From: Solenopsis invicta
Lineage: Eukaryota; Arthropoda; Insecta; Hymenoptera; Formicidae
Length of the DNA stretch: 64,000 nucleotides
NCBI RefSeq assembly: GCF_016802725.1
Contig: NC_052679.1
Span: forward strand, 13,881,635 to 13,945,634
Direction: 5' to 3'
Shown here: positions 36,101 through 47,834 of the stretch, piece after piece
How positions within the stretch are numbered: position 1 is the first letter of the stretch
Layout of the letters: each line of letters starts with the position of its first letter
The notes under the pieces: generated by a model
Seen by the model: the letters and a program-made list of their open reading frames with translations, nothing else
Database searches by the model: none
What the model was told of the DNA's origin: nothing
Made by a program: the position numbers and the translations under genes

Positions 36101-37500
36101 GTAATGCTACGTCTTTCTTCGTTCACTTATATTCGCCGCGCGTCAAGTCCCACGGTAACTCGCGAGTGAAGGTATAGGAACCCTCTTCTACTTCCGTTGC
36201 ATCACAGCGGGCTGCGGCGTGCCTGATTGCACGACGGTCGTGCGGCGTGTTCCCTTGACACCCACCCGCAGTACCTGCCAGCTCGATTGCAGCCGTAACG
36301 TGGGATGCGCCGGGACAACAGCGTTCCCCAGGTCTCGACACCGTTGCGCCACGATGTACATTCCGTTGCGCCAACCCCTTTCGCGTTACCCCTTTCGCTT
36401 ATATCGATACCCATGTTGCGCGTCGTACCCGGCGTCTGGAGAACCGAAATTCAACGTGCGATTCCTCGACGGTTAACAGGATTGGAACGCAAACGTCCGT
36501 TAAATAACGAAATTTCTGTTTGACGGATTCAGGCGAGATGTGTTGCTCGTGAAAGTTCATCGATTGGATAACCTAACGCGGGCGCGTACGGTGGGTTAGT
36601 GAGGTGCGGAAACGGGAAGAGTAGCGGAAGAGCGTGCGGACAGATTGCGAGTTCAGGAAGGAGGAAGTTGCGATGTGGAGGGGAAACGTTGCTCTCTGAA
36701 TACGATGGGACGTGTCTCCATGGTCGGGATAAATTTTATTTTCTCCGCCGAACTTGCTTTCTCTTCCTGTGTATGCAAACAGAATATGAATCTACTTCTC
36801 GCGAACTTGTGCTTGCACTTCCCTTCTACTAAATCCGTTATCCATTTCGGGGGAAAACGCAATATCACCGATAATACGCCGATTCGGTCCGAGAGATGTC
36901 ATCCTGACTCAAAAAGATACTTTTAACATCGCTTTACGAAATCTACATGATCGATCTGCGCGAGGTTGGGATAAAAATCCAAGAGCGTCGATCGCTCCAA
37001 CTGTCAAGGATCGCGATTCGCGATGGCTGTAGCACACGCTTTGGTGATGATCGCTGCAGACGCCCGCGGCGTTTATGTATGCAAATGCTCATAGTGGAAT
37101 TTGTGCTGTCGCGCATTATGCATCGAACTGCGTCGGGGTCACGTCGACCGGCGGAACTTCCGACAGACAAGACGGACCGTTGGAAATGCATGGCAAACAA
37201 TCCGGTAATGCGCAACGCTTCGCGAAACGTAGACGCCTACGCGCTACCCGTACAAATCACTCGAGCGATTATTTCGGCAGTTACATCTCGTCGTCAGTTA
37301 CAGACCGTCAGAAATTTCCGCGGTTGGTTTTCGAACGCTCGCCTACGGCTACTGTCGAAGTATCCCGCAGGAACTTTAACCCCAGAGAATCGACTGTTGG
37401 TCGCTAATTTAGACGCTTACCCAAACGAAGCTTACCTAATGGCAATTTATTTTGTACGCTAATTGTCTTTAAAGAGAAATGCCAACAATCCGTAGGCGGT
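36101..37500. other. GC- and CpG-rich island with overlapping unrecognised frames
   Basis: Sharp rise in GC content. Several frames overlap on both strands, the longest on the plus strand at 36947-37462 (171 codons, Arg-rich, ending ANLDAYPNEAYLMAIYFVR). I recognise no domain, signal peptide or splice pattern in any of them. Overlapping open frames are expected by chance in GC-rich DNA, so I do not call a gene. A promoter or 5' exon is possible. Confidence 0.35.
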
Positions 37501-37502
37501 TC

Positions 37503-37947
37503 GCCCAAATTTTTCAACCGACAAATAAAATTTGAAAAAATACTCAAAATAAAAAACTCTTGACACCCTGACTTCAAATATGTAGGTGACAAAGTGAACT
37601 CGGGTTAGGATCCAGAGATTATGGCCAAAATAATATTAAAGAACAACAGTTGATCTCAGAGTTATTTTGTGGAATTTAATCCCCAAAATAGGACATTGTG
37701 CGTTATTTACGAATTTATCTCGCTTCTGATAACTAATCTGAACTTGAGTTTATGTCAAAAAGGAGAATTTCAATATTGAAAATTGGCAAAATAATGCTAA
37801 AGTTGTTGTTCTTTAGTACCATTTAGGCCCAAAATCTTTGAACCCTGACCTGAGGTCACTTTGACACCTGCATATTAGGAATTAGTGTGTCAAGAAATTT
37901 ATTTTGACTATCTTTTCAAATTTTATTTTTTGTTTAAAAAATTTGGT
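37503..37947. mobile_element. Imperfect foldback element
   Basis: The left arm from 37503 contains AATAAAATTTGAAAA, TGTAGGTGACAAAGTG and AAAGAACAACAG. The right arm, read inverted from 37947, contains AATAAAATTTGAAAA, TGCAGGTGTCAAAGTG and AAAGAACAACAA in the same order. The arms pair over roughly 150-200 bases around an unpaired centre near 37710-37780. No coding capacity and no clear target duplication. Confidence 0.6.
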
Positions 37948-38625
37948 GCTCCATTAGTAAAACAGATGGATCGATTTTAAATTTGCTTATTGATCAGCTC
38001 GTTTTAATTCTTTCGCCGTAAGCATTCTACTTAAAAACTGAATCTTGGGGCTTTCCGAAAAAATTGTATTTACATTAGGGTAAATTGGGGTATTATGGCC
38101 ATACGAAAAAGATTGATATAGTTTGTAATTTCTCCAGTAACTGCTAAATAATGACTTTTTATAGTGATTCTGAAAGATAATCAATATTTACAGTAATTTA
38201 TATGCGTACACTATTCAAAATGATCTTATTCTGAATATTATATGATACTTTTATTTTTAACTACCTGCAAAGTTTTGCATGTGTCCTCTAAAAGCTGCTA
38301 TAACGTCAAATAAATTACTGTTAAAGCTACCATAATCAACATTACGTATATAATAAAGAAACCTAAATTGTAACATGACTAATAATTTGTACTTTTATTT
38401 TCGTTATTTATTTAATTACACTATGATCATCTTTTTCTTACAATTCGAGCAAGACGGCCAACTTTGTTTTTTTTTATACATTGTTTTCTTTTAAATTATA
38501 AAAATCTGTTTCATTTCCTTACTTTAAAAAAATTATAACTGTTATGTTATTATTGCAATATCAGATTGTTATTTTTATGTTTCTATTGCAATATTAAAAT
38601 TATAACTAACAATAAATCATATATA

Positions 38626-38678
<53 letters not shown>

Positions 38679-40300
38679 AAAAAAGAACAATATATATACG
38701 TGTTTATACTAATATATAAAATTCTAAGTTTTATTTATCACTTTAGAAAATGTTACATTCGTTTTTAACACAAAACGTATAGCCAATTGTCCCATAACAC
38801 TATGACATCTTTTCCTTAAAAGTTTGATAAGATGACTAATGCATACGTTATAATATTTTGATAATATTAAATTTCTAATAAATATTTTCTCTTTAAATTT
38901 GATAGTATTATTAACATTAAGATTCAGTAAAGTGATATATCAAACATTGTTAAAAAGTATTATAATAAAAATATAAATACGTGTTTTGCGATTTAAAAGC
39001 TATGACCAATTTATCCGAGTTTATCTTATATTTTTTATAATTAAATACATTTGTATTATTTAATTAAGAAAAAAATTTTTTGAAGGATCAGAATAAGGGA
39101 AACGATGTCAACATCAGTTCTTTATTTTTGTTAAATCTCATTGAAACTTGTTGGTGGACGTAATGAAGAAAATCTTGCTCCCTTTTCCAAAGTTATTTTC
39201 GACTAAGCGGGTATGCCGTGTAGATTAATATTTTTATAAAAACGGAAGTTCAGTTCTATGCACACCGCACCCGGCTTTGCCGGTTTATGCGGATCACGCA
39301 CGCGCGTCCTCCGAGTACACTCCCTGAGCGAGATTCTATTTACAAATCCTCCGCCGTTCGCGGTCATAAATCGTTTCTACTTCTAAGGACCGTCCAGGAT
39401 CGCGTGCCGTATCCAATATTAAGTTGCCTATGGAGATGACCCTATTAATATGGCGCACGAGATGCACGGCGATCGTTTACAGAGTGCCGCCTAGTACACG
39501 TCCTAAAGCTTAGAAAATCCCTCAGAGAAGAGAGGAAACTTCGGCTTTATATCCAGGGGCGCCGATAGTAAGCCGCTTCCCCTACGAGTTATATACGAGC
39601 AAGAGATACTGCTTCAAGTTTCCAAGCGAACTAAAGATCTTCTAATGGATACTCCCGGGTTCTAACTATTAAATGAGCACGATGCACGCGGTGAGGTCCC
39701 TCGATAGCTTTAGTGAAACACATGAGGAAATTTTTTTATTTAAGACATCTTAAAACACTATACATATTAACTTCAACTTGTTACATTTTATTCTCACTGT
39801 TAACGTCGCAAATAAATTCTTTTTATAATATTAATACAGAGAAAAATTCAAAGTTGTCAAAAGAAAATATAAATAATACTTTTCGCTCATTCATACAAAA
39901 AAGTTATGGGAACCATAACTTTTGGAAGTGACCTATATGATTGTCCCAACATTAGCAAGCTGGTAGTCTTTATGTTAATGTTACAATCGTAATCTAACTG
40001 CAATATTATCAGGTGACGACAATAAAATGCTATCAAAAATACAAATAGACTCTGTTTACGTGCAGCACACTTAGCAACAAATTGACAGCAAGACAGATCT
40101 GTACGTAATTTATCAATTTGTGGTAGATAGAAGAAGTACCTAGCAAAATCTGTCACCAATCTGTCATTTGATTTGCTTAGATTTAATGCGAGTGCACAGT
40201 TGCTACTGATCTGCTGGCCTATCACAGACATTTCGCCAATTGGACATAAATAATATGCATAAGAGGGATCGTAATACATATAGCACACACTTTATTTTAT
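37948..40300. other. AT-rich, then a GC-richer piece; no gene recognised
   Basis: AT-rich to 39200 and includes the TA repeat at 38630-38674. GGTATTATGGC near 38090 also occurs inverted near 42800, perhaps a shared repeat end. 39230-39700 is GC-richer with no open frame of note. The minus frame 39887-40288 is AT-rich and unrecognised. Confidence 0.4.
38630..38674. repeat. (TA)n microsatellite
   Basis: Uninterrupted TA run of about 22 units. Confidence 0.95.
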
Positions 40301-41420
40301 GTAAAAATTTTTCGCGAGCTGATGGTAGTGCTGCTGTTTATTCTATGCTGCGCTGTGGAACGGAACTCTCAGTGCGACTATGTATGAGGGTACTTTAACC
40401 GAATGTTACTTATCATAAGAATAGATTGTGACGACCGGTTGTAACAGCTGTATAAATGGACATATCTGAACACAGCAGTATGTAACATCAGTATAATTTG
40501 AATTCACATACATTTATTTTTCAAACAATTGAACAAGAATGCCTTCTACGATCGCAGCTAGGTCTTCGTGCTTGTATTGTTTGTGTGCAGGAAGAAATAC
40601 CTGCAAATAAAACAAAATCGCGCAAGTTTATCGATCAAAGGACCAAAACGGAAGTTCTGCACGGAACGTTTTTTGGCGCTAAAAGCTACCGAATTACGTG
40701 TATCTCTTCGTTTAGCGCAATTTCAAAGCGGTCGTCAGCAAGCTATCTTGGCACGGTATGCGGCAATGCAGACGCCCAGAGACGAGAACACGATGGCTTG
40801 GCGTCGTTGTTTCGTGTACACAGAAACACGCGGCCACTCCGGAAGGAGAGGAAACCTCGAGTTTGCGGCGGAGGTAGCGGACAGTAGTGCGGAACATTGT
40901 AGCATCGGCTTTCGTAACGGCCCGTGCCGAATACCGAGCAGCCAAGCCGGTAGAAATTATACTTGACGGTGGCGTAACTGCTGAGATTAATTATGTGCCA
41001 GATGAAATTCCTGGACTACGGGCAGTGACAATTGAGAACGGTTTGTCGCCTAACCATTCCGAGAATCGGCCGATGGAGAGGTCTAGGTTTCAATCTTCTC
41101 GCCCCATGCGTCCTACGTCTATGATCATTCGACTCTGGGCTCGGGGATTAAATTAGGCAGAAGTGCGCACCGCGTACGAAATAGCGAGGAAAGACCCCGA
41201 GTTCGACGAAGTCGCGGACGCGGCTACAGGGTGAAGCTGTAAAACATGCTAGACTCTAGTCCGTATTCGAAGTTTCTTTTTAATTGTCATGAATATTTCA
41301 GCTTTCCGCGGACGACGTGGAACAAGAGATAGGATTGGATTCACAGGACGAAAACTTTGCTCTTTAGATTCGTAGCGGTTAGACATGACTGTCGAGATAT
41401 CTTTGTTCTTCCTTTTGTAA
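40301..41420. other. GC-richer island with overlapping unrecognised frames
   Basis: Two plus-strand frames (40498-40887, 129 codons; 40568-40966, 132 codons) overlap each other in different phases, and a third follows (40887-41156). At most one could be coding. None has a recognisable domain, and no splice sites join them. Left uncalled. Confidence 0.35.
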
Positions 41421-44400
41421 AGCCCACCGTTATCTAGAATTACAGTTTTTTATGTCCTTAGGGGTAAAACGTCAAAAGTACGAGAGAGGAAAAGATGTCC
41501 CGGTAATTGCTATGAAACTCTCTTTAATTGCATAATGCAATTCTTTCATTTTCTCTTCTCAGATTACTTTTTCTTCTCCCAGATTACTGTTTCTGCAAGT
41601 TCATCAATTCTTTCCATAAATTTTCTATTCCTTCTACGTTTAAATTAATAAAGAAGAATCTACAATCAGAGACGCATAGCATCTGTGCGCAAACAGTATA
41701 TTTTCATTAAAACCTTTACCATTACTGTCTATAGTAATATTATCAAAATAGATATTTGAATATACTCATCAAAATGATAAGTATTATGTATATTAGGTAA
41801 GTCCAAAGTCCTGTCGATAGTACTTTCAATTATCATAAATGCAACAACGTTGACTTCATGAAATATTCAATATAACGACAGCCGTCGAACGACCGCCGCA
41901 AGTTATCGGGTAAACAAACTTTGCCTGGGAAATGAATGGCGTCACTAATGTTGGAAAAAAAGAGCATGAGGTTTCCTTTATTGAGCCAAGAAGCGACTTT
42001 CTCCATCCAGCATTCACCATTAATAGTAATACGAATATGGAGATGCATATAGGTGCGATCGCGCCTTGGTATGCGATACGCGTAAACTCGGTTGAAGGTA
42101 AAAATATTTAACACCCATAAAAAGAAAATAATTCCGCTAGTGGCTATTATTTGCAAAATAAAGGTTGGTTCGATGACAAACATTTGCCATCAATCCCACA
42201 ACTTTCTATTTACAACTGTGAGTAAAACAAAAAACGTTGGAAAATCGAAAATTGGTTTCTCTATTGCAACAAAGTATGAAATACTATTGTAAAAAAGTAG
42301 TTCCATTTAAAAGGTATAGAGTCGCGTATTAATTAAATCATATCAATATACACGTAAATTAATAGTTTTATGTGTGTCCAATTGCAAAAAGGTAACTTTA
42401 TTTTCTATTATTTTTATTTTTATTTTCCTTATTTATTTACTCTTTAAAATATTGATATAATGGTTTCTAGACGCTCCAAAACGTTTTTCTCGCTAACATT
42501 TATTTTCTGTCGCTAATACTTTTAAAATATGCAACCGGGTCGCTTTAGTGAAATGTCGTATAAAGTGAAGTGCTTTCCGCGATGTCTCCAATGAAAGGCC
42601 ACTTTACGCGATTAGTTTAATAGCAATTTTTTTCCCGAAGCATTCAACATTGTCTATTACATGTAAGTTTTTAATTTACGCCCATTGAAGATGTAATGTG
42701 TTAAAAAAAAATTTTCTTTTGAATCTCGTTGGAGGAAGCACTCAAAATAATCTTAAAAAGTTTGAAACTTGCGTCGAACATTTGGCACATTGGTGATAAG
42801 CCATAATACCCAAAGTAGATTTATTCGCATGTTCTAAAATCTCTTTTCTTTTTGATCCCGCGCCATCCATCACGAACGCGACAGTTGCTCTTTCCAACTA
42901 GACCACGAAATTTTTCGACGCCCTCGTCATAACCTTGCGGCCATTATTTAAATTCGCATTTCATCGCATCGCGTACGTTTTGTTGACGTAACGCCTAGGC
43001 ATCTCACAGTGATGTTTACTTTCCATCAGGGACCAAAGCGCAGGCATTCGTTATTCCGTTCGTGGGACAGTTTCCAATTTCCGAGACTGGAGTCACGACC
43101 GCTTCACATGTCGCCCTCCTTGATTCGTCTCTGCCGCTCCTGTAACGTTGCATAGGTCGTACGCGCGATGATTAACCATCCCGCCCTTTCGTGAGTGGCA
43201 CGTGCAAAATGGGGGGATGGGAGGGTGCGAAACGCGAATTAACGGGGCGTCGGCTTTCTGATTGCGCTGAGTTCGTAGTCCTTTTTTTTTCTCTCGCGCA
43301 TCGCTCCCGAAATGAATAATTCAGAAGATCTCGCCCCAGAGTCTACGTACAACCTCTCGCGACCTCGTTCTCCCGACCTCCAGGCCGCGGTGCCACATTC
43401 CACATTCCGCAATCTCTTCGTATCTTCGCGTCCCGGCGTCTGCGTTCGCTCCTCGTCCGGTCGTTCGCTCGGCGACCCGCACAGCTTCTTCACAGACCAT
43501 TTCATCCCTTACGCGGATCCTTTGCATACTTAAATGCACGCGCGATACGCTATTCGAGCTTTGACCTTTCATTCGCTCTGGTATCCGACGCGCGTTTCCC
43601 TCGTGAATCACTTGATGGCATCGGTTCTGTTTGGTTCTAGTCCGCTTCAACAAATTCATCAGCGAGATCCGAGATTCGAAATTTATAGTTAGATCGAATG
43701 TGATTTTAGCATTAATTGCATCCGACAGTATAAAAGTGTAAATCGATTAGATTCTTCAAAGGAATTAATTATATCTGGCTGTGCAGTAATTTATTAACAA
43801 ATTAAATCGTCATGTAAATTTATTAGAGCACGTATAAACTTTGAATCAGAACCAGAACTAAACGTTTCAGCGCCCAAGGCAAAGAAAAATATGTGGCTCT
43901 TGATAACAAAAATATCTCTTTCGCGATATGTAAGATATAATGAGAAATAATATTAATTATAGCGATATTCAATATATTAATATAAATTTAATAAAAACAT
44001 GTGATCATGTATAGCGAATGAATTCATAAAATCTTTTATGTTCCTCTTCAAATTTTTTTACACGAGGCAAGTGCCTTGTTCGCCGTACTCAAGCTCTGGT
44101 TCTGCTTTAAAGAAAAAAACATTAAAAATAGTCTTAGACACGTGAGTAATGAATGTATTAAAGTATCGTGGAGGAAAGTGATGTACGTTTGAAAACGTTT
44201 CACATTTTTCATTGTGTAAGTTTCATTTTGGCGTTCAAAAATACAAAATCAATTTTAAAATATTTTTCGACTTGTGTTGACATTGATATATACTTTTTGT
44301 AGACTACTTTTACATTGTTATTTTTTACATGCTTGTTTTAACATCAGAAAAAATTGAATTCTTTCTCTCAAAGATACGGAACTCGTGGTATACCTGTGGC

Positions 44401-47224
44401 TAATATACATATAGAAGATGTGTATAAAAAAATGATAAGATGATTTCATATTTTCATATTTTATATTTGTAAATGTCTGTTTACATAATATAAAGTTTTA
44501 CATAAAACATATGAAAATGAATAATTTGAATAAACTAAAATATCATTAGAATAATAAGACAATTTCGTGTTACAAATTTAATATTGACAAAAATAAAATT
44601 TCCTTATACCAGATACCTTTTTCAAATTTTTGCCTTGACCTTTACTCTTTCTTTAACTTTTTCAAACTATAATCTGTTACTGATAAAAAAAAGTACATTA
44701 TTTGTTCATTTTCCATTTAGTGTTATCTTTATAAATTATAAGTTAAGATTAATAATATTAAAGAACAATTTTTTTTAGACAACTATTTAACAATATAGAC
44801 AATTCAAATGTTAGATAGATCTGCAACACTTTACGACGCATATAACACAGAACATTTCAGCAATATTATAGAAACATTGAAAACATTGCTGGAATATTCT
44901 GTGCTGTACAGTAAGATTAAAAAAACTACTTACTTTATATATAATAAATGAGAAATAATAAATGATATTTTATACCAATAGAGTTCTCTATAATTAAAAA
45001 ATTGTAACTTATAAAGCACTTTTGATAGCCAAACTGCAAATAATATTTTTACTTACAAATATTCAATAGACAGTTTCACAAGATAACATGATTAAGGATA
45101 CAACGGGGTTAAAGAAACACTGCCTTCTCTTACAGTAAACATTTATCTTATATAGGAGAGAAAAAGATCAAATGTTATTTTACAACATATATCTCTCATC
45201 ATTTGCATATTACATCGTTTACGATTTATTCTACCTATTAATCGTTCGAAAAAAATATATGCGTATACCATATTTCATTCTCCGAAAGTAAAACTCACAT
45301 TTTTAAAAGTTTTCATCTATCACAAGACAAAAGTCCTGGATACAAAATTTATTCCTCTGCGTTCTTTGATATTCAACATTTCTTGGAACATCTTGAATAA
45401 GAAATGCAAGCAATATTAGTTGCGCGGAAATAAAATGCGAAGTACATTGGATTTATCTTTTGCGAAATACAACTCTTATAAGCCGTACACTTTAAAATCT
45501 ACAAACTGTAAAACGACTATTAAATGAAAGGGAACATATTAGAATGTTTTTCATGCTCGAACTCGTCGGATGTTACGCTCCGTTTTAATATGCATTTGAA
45601 AAAATTTTGAATAGCTACGTACAACGATTTCACATTTCATGACGCCATCTCTGATAATGTGTAAATAATAATGTGAAAGTAGGTCACTCGTGGAAGAGGG
45701 ATGGCTGCTTGCAGAAAGCTGTTGAGATTTAATGTTCTTTGTCATTATTTATATATTAAGACGCTTTCAAAGCGAAGAGTATGAGTAATGTCATTTAAGG
45801 CGAGACGCCATACAGTTTTCATTACAAGTACGACGTTATGTAAAAGCCGATTAGTTCCTCTTTCGCGTCTCGCGTCTCCTTATATTGCGCGGATCGATTC
45901 ATTGTTAAGCGCAACCGATTGATCTGGAGGATGTAATTATTTCTCTTCACGTCGCTCTTCACGTCTCCTCGATGCAACAATCGACATCTGAATGAATATT
46001 TAATAATTACGAGGAAGTATCCATTGTCCAATATTCAATGGCTTAATATATAATTTAGGCGTCAGATCGTTTTTTGATAGGTGATTATAAGTAAAGGTGC
46101 TTGTATCACCATAAAAAGCGCATCTTCTCATTGCATTACTTTGCTATACCGTCGCTCTAACATGACGGCATAAAAGGATCATGACGGTGCAACGAGGCGG
46201 CGTGATTTAACTGCGTCACGACATTCGTGCAAAATTCTCCTGCAAAGTTTACTTTCCCATACGGACGTTGCACATGGCAAAAAAAAACTCTTATCTATTT
46301 TGTTGAATAAAAATTATTCGTTGAATTGTTTATTGGATAAATCTTTTTGTGGATTTAACATACAAAATCTATTCGAGGATACATGCGTATGTACGTGCGT
46401 CCGTATTTACGTATGTAACACAATATTGATACATTAATTTTTTAGACTTTAAACATTTTTAAGATATTCGCCAAAAGACAAAATGATTAGCAATATTAAA
46501 AATTTCAATTTTAAAACACAATGTGTTTTGTAAATGGCTAAAGCAATTGCTTTTAAATCCAGGTAGTTGAAGATAAAGTGCAGATTTGCGTGACTTATCC
46601 GTGACGATTATTCATAATGTTTTCTTTTTCGAGAATAAAAGCTCATGTCAATGTCTCGTTTTTACACCTTTATAATCATTCTACTGAGCAATTTGAATTT
46701 TACGAGCATTAAACATGAGTGAATGCGATATCACGCTACGAAGACGTATCGTCGATTAACGTGCGTCATACTAGACTTAAAATTCGACAAAAGATTTAAG
46801 CTGACGTTTCTTAAAATGGCTCAACAACGTTCAATTGAATTGCACCCTTTTACTAAGAAACGTTGTACGGCGTGAATTGACAGGCTCGAAAGTAAATCGA
46901 TAACGTGCAACGTGCAAGAGTTTCTTCCTAATTAATTTTAAATAAGGATAAAACAGTAGGGCATTCGAAAGCAAGATATAAAGGGGAGACAAGAGAAACG
47001 CATCATGACAGAGAGAACAATACATAACGAAGTGATCTTCTAAAATTTGAATATGTTTTGCAATTATAAATTAAGTGTGTGTGTATGTGTGCGCATCATG
47101 TATTAAAAATAATTCGATATATAATAATAATTTAATTTCGAAAATAAATGCACAGGAAAACAACACCAAATATTAATATTAAATTAAAATTAATACATTC
47201 TATTTAACAAGCGTTGTATCGTAT
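41421..47224. other. No gene recognised
   Basis: AT-rich apart from a GC-rich island at 42800-43700, whose frames overlap on both strands. The minus frame at 41833-42183 (116 codons) starts with a hydrophobic stretch and contains several Cys, but matches nothing I know and has no supporting splice sites. 44845-44905 shows internal inverted repetition around GAAACATTGAAAACATTG. No RNA gene seen. Confidence 0.4.
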
Positions 47225-47551
47225 ATAAAAGAAAACCACCAATACTGGCATACTATTTTGTTTTTGTGCAACATTTTATAAATAAAAGCTAAAAATCAAA
47301 TTAGATACCGAATTTTTACCCAACGATTATATTTCCATTTTAAATAACTTAAATTGAATTTTATCTTTGTAACGACGTAATCTGTTACGCACGAATATGA
47401 CATCTACCTTAAGTTATTTATTTTTTGTGCGTTTTATTGTTATTGATTCTCGCGGGAGTCTTCAATCGATCCGCGTGTCAGTAACAAATCGGTCGTGCGT
47501 CATTCACACTAATCGCTTTATATTATATTATATTCACCGTCTTAGTTTCTT

Positions 47552-47779
47552 TCAATTAGTGCGGCTGTGCAACGGTTTTTGAAGAATTTTCTTGTAACGT
47601 GCGCCCTCCATGATATGGATCAGTGAGTTCTTTTCAAGTTTTGCTTGTTCCACTATTTCATTTGGCATCATCAAATTTTTAACTTGAGAGCCACTAAATC
47701 TGCCACGGGTCCTTTCAACCATGTGCCAACGCAACATCATTGACTCATCGAGAGAAACTCGTTGATCCTGCCACGGACA
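47552..47779 (-). CDS. Unrecognised terminal-exon-like frame, 75 codons plus stop
   Basis: On the minus strand an acceptor-like site (CGGATTACAG) is followed directly by an open frame in phase 0. It begins CPWQDQRVSLDESMML, continues RWHMVERTRGRF and NLMMPNEIVEQAKLEKN, then IMEGARYKKIL, and stops at 47552. Composition is protein-like: mixed charged and hydrophobic residues, no low complexity, in AT-rich surroundings. AATAAA-type signals follow within about 150 bases of the stop. The natural reading is the last coding exon of a host gene, or a captured or retroposed piece of one. It sits inside the interruption of TIR element copy B. I do not recognise the protein. The upstream exons would lie to the right of 47780, and I could not identify them. 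Confidence 0.45.
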   Translation of the reverse strand, partial: CPWQDQRVSLDESMMLRWHMVERTRGRFSGSQVKNLMMPNEIVEQAKLEKNSLIHIMEGARYKKILQKPLHSRTN

Positions 47780-47804
47780 CTGTAATCCGAAATTTATTGT
47801 TATG

Positions 47805-47834
47805 CTGTATAGCTCAAAGCGGGGCCGAAACGTT
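47805..47834 (+). ncRNA. Hammerhead-like motif, second copy
   Basis: CTGTATA, then hairpin GCTC / AAAGCG / GGGC, then CGAAACGTT. Compared with the motif at 6733 the stem bases differ but still pair, and the GAAAC box is intact. Downstream sequence (47868-47945) matches 6797-6875, so this is the tail of a second Penelope-like copy of which little else remains. Confidence 0.5.

Noticed and set aside
40498..41156. Possible gene in a GC-rich island
   Set aside because: Overlapping frames in different phases without domains or junctions.
41833..42183. 116-codon minus-strand frame with hydrophobic start
   Set aside because: No recognisable family, no splice sites, AT-rich context. It cannot be told from chance without a search.
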